Part shown: piece after piece, positions 60,802 through 64,000 of the stretch | Layout: the number at the start of each line of letters is the position of its first letter | Position numbering within the stretch: position 1 is the stretch's first letter | Assembly (NCBI RefSeq): GCF_003044275.1 | Contig: NZ_PZPL01000001.1 | Span: forward strand, 496,001 to 560,000 | Direction: 5' to 3' | Origin: Rathayibacter caricis DSM 15933 | Lineage (GTDB): Bacteria > Actinomycetota > Actinomycetes > Actinomycetales > Microbacteriaceae | Length of the DNA: 64,000 bases | The notes under the pieces: model-generated | What the model saw: the letters and a program-made list of their open reading frames with translations, nothing else | Databases searched by the model: none | Told to the model about the DNA's origin: nothing | Translations under genes and position numbers: made by a program

Positions 60802-61473
60802 ATGCGCCGCATCCCGCACGGCCTCTACGCCTCGCTCTTCGGCGTCGTCCACCTGATCCTCACGACCAACGTGCTGCTCGTGATCGGCTGCCTGCCGCTC
60901 GTGCTGCTGCTGATCACCACCGACCCCGCGCGGTCGTGGCCGCTGCTCGCGGCGGCCCTGCCGCTGTGCGCGCCGGCCGTCCGCGGAGCCTTCGCGGTCT
61001 TCGGCGAGCACGGCCGGGGCGGGACCCGCGTCGTCCGCACCTTCTGGGCCGCCTGGCGGCAGGGCTGGGGCCGCACCCTGGCCCTCGCGGCGGGGGCCAC
61101 CGCGGTCGCCGCGATCGCGCTGGTCGACGTGCGGTTCCTCTCGACGTCGCAGATCGGAGTGGTCGTCGTGCCGCTCCTCCTGATCGTCGTGCTGCTCGTC
61201 GTCGGCACCGCCCCGGTCGTGCTGGTCGCGCTGATCGAGGCCCCCGGAGCCGCGCTGCCGCGCACCCTGCGGATCTCGCTGATCCTCGCCACCCGCCGCT
61301 GGCACCTGACCCTCGTGTCGCTGCTGGTCCTCGCGTTCCAGGCGTACCTCTTCACCCTCTCGCCGGCCCTCGCCCTCGGCGTCTCGGCGGCGCCCGCCCT
61401 GTACCTCGTCTGGGCCGACGCGCGCTACACCCTCCTGCCCGCCCTCCCCGCCGACCAGCCGGTCGCCGCGTGA
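60802..61473 (+). CDS. yesL: DUF624 membrane protein (YesL-like)
   Basis: 223 residues with about six helices, beginning RRIPHGLYASLFGVVHLILTTNVLLVIGCLPLVLLL and including AVFGEHGRGGTRVVRTFWAAWRQGW. YesL homologues lie in rhamnogalacturonan operons and may help importer assembly; the mechanism is unknown. It starts one base after the permease stop, so expression is coupled. Confidence 0.87.
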   Translation: MRRIPHGLYASLFGVVHLILTTNVLLVIGCLPLVLLLITTDPARSWPLLAAALPLCAPAVRGAFAVFGEHGRGGTRVVRTFWAAWRQGWGRTLALAAGATAVAAIALVDVRFLSTSQIGVVVVPLLLIVVLLVVGTAPVVLVALIEAPGAALPRTLRISLILATRRWHLTLVSLLVLAFQAYLFTLSPALALGVSAAPALYLVWADARYTLLPALPADQPVAA

Positions 61474-61496
61474 GCCACGACGAAGGACAGACCGTC

Positions 61497-62675
61497 ATGA
61501 CCACCACCCACCCGTCCTCCGCGAGGACGACGACGGAGCGGGCCCTGGCCGATGCGCTCGAGGTCGTGCGCCGCATGATCGAGCGGTTCGGCAGCGCCTA
61601 CCCGAACGACACCACCACCGACGGCCGGTACGAGCTGCGCCCGGCGACGGCCGGATTCGCGGCGGGAGCCAACCGCGGCTGGACCACCAGCTTCTGGCCC
61701 GGCATGCAGTGGATCGCGTGGGAGCTCACCGGCGAGGAGGTGTTCCGCGGCGCGGCCGCCGGCCACCTCGAGGACTTCGCCCGGCGCCTGGACGAGGGCG
61801 AGGACCTCGACACCCACGACCTCGGCTTCCTCTACACACTCTCGGCCGTCGCACCGTGGCGCCTGCTCGAGCACCCGCTGGGCCGCTCGACCGCCCTGGC
61901 CGCCGCCGACGTGCTGATGACGCGGTTCCTCGAGAACGCGGGCATCGTGCAGGCCTGGGGCGACCTCCGCGACCCCGCACAGCGCGGACGGACCATCATC
62001 GACTCCCTCATGAACATGCCGCTGCTCACCTGGGCGGCCGAGCAGACGGGCGATGCGCACAAGACCGAGGCCGTGCGGCGCCACGTCGAGGCGCTGCGCA
62101 CGCACATCCTCCGCCCGGACCACTCGACCTTCCACACCTTCTACTGGGACGCCGAGACCGGGGAGCCGCTGCACGGCGGCACCGAGCAGGGCGCCTTCGA
62201 CGACTCCTGCTGGGCCCGCGGACAGGCCTGGGGGATCTACGGCTTCGCCATGAACCACCGCGTCTCGGGCCACCCGGCCGTGCTGGAGGCCTCTCGGGCG
62301 TGCGCCGACTACTTCCTCGCGCACCTCCCGGCCGACCTCGTGCCCTACTGGGACCTCGTCTACACCGACGGGAGCGACGCCCCGCGCGACAGCTCCGCGG
62401 CGGCGATCGCGGTCTGCGGGCTCTTCGAGCTCGCCTCCGTGGAGAGCGACGAGGAGCGCGCCGAGCACTGGCGCCGGTCGGCGCACGAGCTGCTCGCCGC
62501 CCTGATCGAGCACTGCGCGCCCGCGACCCCCGAGTCGGCCGACACGGTCCTGCTGCACAGCGTCTACGACCTGCCGAAGGACGTGGGCGTCGACGAGGGC
62601 ACCCTCTGGGGCGACTACTTCTACCTGGAGGCGCTCGTGCGCGCCTCGCGACCGGACTGGCGGCCCTACTGGTGA
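61497..62675 (+). CDS. unsaturated uronyl hydrolase, GH88
   Basis: 392 residues, (alpha/alpha)6 barrel, cytoplasmic. NRGWTTSFWPGMQWIAWELTG is near residue 60, then THDLGFLYTLS with a catalytic-type aspartate (about residue 107) and GRTIIDSLMNMPLLTWAAEQTG with the second (about residue 167). This HDLGF plus DSLMN pair is the GH88 UGL signature. It hydrates the 4,5-unsaturated uronide left by polysaccharide lyases and frees the sugar. The ATG follows GAAGGA. Its stop overlaps the FAH-family start (GTGA). Confidence 0.92.
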   Translation: MTTTHPSSARTTTERALADALEVVRRMIERFGSAYPNDTTTDGRYELRPATAGFAAGANRGWTTSFWPGMQWIAWELTGEEVFRGAAAGHLEDFARRLDEGEDLDTHDLGFLYTLSAVAPWRLLEHPLGRSTALAAADVLMTRFLENAGIVQAWGDLRDPAQRGRTIIDSLMNMPLLTWAAEQTGDAHKTEAVRRHVEALRTHILRPDHSTFHTFYWDAETGEPLHGGTEQGAFDDSCWARGQAWGIYGFAMNHRVSGHPAVLEASRACADYFLAHLPADLVPYWDLVYTDGSDAPRDSSAAAIAVCGLFELASVESDEERAEHWRRSAHELLAALIEHCAPATPESADTVLLHSVYDLPKDVGVDEGTLWGDYFYLEALVRASRPDWRPYW

Positions 62676-63523
62676 GACTCCTCCGCTACTCCTCGCCCGA
62701 CGGCGACCGCACCGGCGTCGTCGTCGACGGCGACCGCGTGCTCGACCTGGGCGCGCTGCCCGTGAGCGGCCTGCTCGCCGACGACGCGCTCCTCGCCGAC
62801 GCCCGCGAGCGCGCCGGGACCGCGTCCGGCGACGACCTCCCGCGACTCGACTCCCTGCGCCTGCTGCCGCCGGTCGTGCCGGGCAAGATCCTCTGCATCG
62901 GCTACAACTACCGCGGCCACGTGCCCAGCGGAGGAGAGGACCGGCCGGTCCCGACGACTCCCGACGTCTTCGTGAAGACGCCGAACACGCTCTCGGCGCC
63001 CGGCGACCCCGTGACCCTGCCTGCCACCGCCTCCGACGTCGACTACGAGGGCGAGATCGCCCTCGTGATCGGCCGCGCGGGCCGCGACATCCCGCTCGAG
63101 GAGGCCGCCGCGCACATCGGCGGCTACTCGTTGATGAACGACGTCTCGGAGCGCACCTGGCAGGGCCGCTCGAGCCAGTGGACCCTCGGCAAGTGCTCCG
63201 ACGGCTTCGCTCCGCTGGGCCCCTGGCTCGTCACGCCCGACGACGTGCCCGACCCGCAGGACCTGCGCGTCGAGGTCGAGCGGGAAGGGCGGATCACCGT
63301 CTCGCAGAGCACCGCCGACCTCGTCTTCACGATGGCGGCGCTCGTCCACCATCTCAGCGAGGGCCTCACCCTCGAGCCGGGCGACGTGATCTCGACCGGC
63401 AGCCCGCAGAAGCTGCCCGACGCGCTCGCCGCGCACAGGCCGCTGGCCGACGGCGACTCCGTCACCGTGCGCGTCGACGGCCTCGGCTCGCTCACGACCC
63501 TCTTCCGAAAGGCAGGACGATGA
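62672..63523 (+). CDS. fumarylacetoacetate hydrolase family protein
   Basis: 283 residues. FAH-fold landmarks: VPGKILCIGYNYRGHVPSGG near residue 70, DVFVKTPNTLSAPGDPV, the metal-binding EGEIALVIGR near residue 126, GGYSLMNDVSERTWQ, and GDVISTGSPQK near residue 250. The family hydrolyses or hydrates 2-keto acids such as 2-keto-3-deoxy sugar acids. In a uronide operon it may open 5-keto-4-deoxyuronate or 2-keto-3-deoxygluconate derivatives; the reaction is inferred. The start overlaps the GH88 stop. Confidence 0.88.
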   Translation: MRLLRYSSPDGDRTGVVVDGDRVLDLGALPVSGLLADDALLADARERAGTASGDDLPRLDSLRLLPPVVPGKILCIGYNYRGHVPSGGEDRPVPTTPDVFVKTPNTLSAPGDPVTLPATASDVDYEGEIALVIGRAGRDIPLEEAAAHIGGYSLMNDVSERTWQGRSSQWTLGKCSDGFAPLGPWLVTPDDVPDPQDLRVEVEREGRITVSQSTADLVFTMAALVHHLSEGLTLEPGDVISTGSPQKLPDALAAHRPLADGDSVTVRVDGLGSLTTLFRKAGR

Positions 63524-64000
63524 TCCTCGACAGCTTCCGACTCGACGGCCGCGTCGCCGTCGTCACCGGCACCAGCAAGGGCATCGGCCGCGGAGCCGCC
63601 CTGGCCCTCGCCGAGGCCGGAGCCGACATCGCCCTGATCGACCGCGGCGACGCCTCCGGTACGGCCGAGGCGATCAGGGCGCTCGGCCGCCGCGTCGTGC
63701 TGATCCGCCGCGACTTCGCCGCGGCGAGCGCCGACGAGCTGCACTCGGCGATCGACGAGGCCGTCGACGGGCTCGGGCGGATCGACGTGCTCGTCAACAA
63801 CGCCGGCACCATCAAGCGCGCCCCGGCCGCCGAGCACAGCGCCGGCGACTGGGACGAGGTGCTCCGCGTGAACCTCGACTCGGTGTTCCACCTCACGCAG
63901 GCGGCCGGCCGTCGGATGATCGCGCAGGGCTCCGGCCGGATCATCAGCGTCGCGTCGATGCTGTCGTTCCAGGGCGGCATCACGGTGCCCGGGTACACCG
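63520..64000 (+). CDS. kduD: SDR dehydrogenase, KduD-like, cut by the window end
   Basis: The open frame has 160 residues to the window end. MILDSFRLDGRVAVVTGTSKGIGRG fits KduD (2-dehydro-3-deoxy-D-gluconate 5-dehydrogenase), as do VNNAGTIKRAPAAEHSAGDWDEVLRVNLDSVFHLTQAA and ISVASMLSFQGGITVPGYT. It reduces the 2,5-diketo-3-deoxygluconate made from unsaturated uronate. The ATG overlaps the preceding stop (ATGA). The catalytic YTASK is just where the window ends. Confidence 0.85.
   Translation, partial: MILDSFRLDGRVAVVTGTSKGIGRGAALALAEAGADIALIDRGDASGTAEAIRALGRRVVLIRRDFAAASADELHSAIDEAVDGLGRIDVLVNNAGTIKRAPAAEHSAGDWDEVLRVNLDSVFHLTQAAGRRMIAQGSGRIISVASMLSFQGGITVPGYT

Overview
The window is about 70% G+C by eye and reads as the chromosome of a high-GC Gram-positive actinobacterium. 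The codon use, the leaderless promoters (TANNNT, six bases, ATG), the lack of periplasm-type proteins with the usual lipoprotein substrate-binding proteins instead, and the dispersed palindromes built on CTGATCGAGTAG suggest Microbacteriaceae. Genes for L-arabinose, pectin-derived uronates and a rare sugar suggest a plant-associated or litter-degrading lifestyle. Family and species are inference.

Layout. 1-1059: 3' end of an MFS exporter. 1330-7680: oligopeptide/nickel-type ABC importer (fused double ATPase, two permeases, lipoprotein) behind a LacI regulator. 7826-19938: a sugar catabolic locus with a SorC regulator co-transcribed with a DHBP synthase (RibB), facing a long minus-strand operon (split transketolase, FGGY kinase, two SDRs, RbsABC-type importer), and a divergent rhaM-rhaI-like mutarotase/isomerase pair. 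18173-18379 is a well-formed divergent control region. 20226-21206: Abi_2 (HEPN) protein with a strong RNA hairpin in front. 21251-27426: Baeyer-Villiger monooxygenase, esterases, SMP-30-like lipoprotein, MarR and SDR, looking like a ketone-to-ester-to-acid pathway. 27565-33292: small regulators and enzymes, a duplicated secreted lectin-like protein, and a Fic toxin with a tiny overlapping antitoxin.

33418-38509: LacI regulator, promoter, operator and araB-araD-araA with terminator. 38623-40245: secreted RCC1-repeat protein whose 3' end is fused to the wreck of a TetR gene. 40308-49154: assorted small membrane proteins, a WYL regulator, VOC proteins, a three-gene overlapping set with a 27-residue membrane peptide, LtrA, a DeoR regulator and an EamA relic. 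49260-53018: a 1252-residue secreted mosaic protein (Ig-like repeats, beta-helix-like region, cutinase domain) whose 3' two thirds is strikingly AT-rich. 53198-54178: decayed minus-strand remnant resembling a conjugation gene. 54247-55355: DeoR/LacI-type regulator split by a frameshift. 55557-64000: an overlapping operon for unsaturated uronide import and breakdown (DUF2264, sugar ABC importer, YesL, GH88, FAH-family, KduD-like), cut by the window end.

How the genes work together. The window is largely a collection of carbon-source modules, each with its own regulator and most with tight stop/start overlaps that couple translation. Between them lie dispersed palindromic repeats, gene relics and two candidate defence or toxin-antitoxin modules (Abi with hairpin RNA, Fic with antitoxin). 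All assignments come from reading the sequence and recognising motifs; no database search was run.
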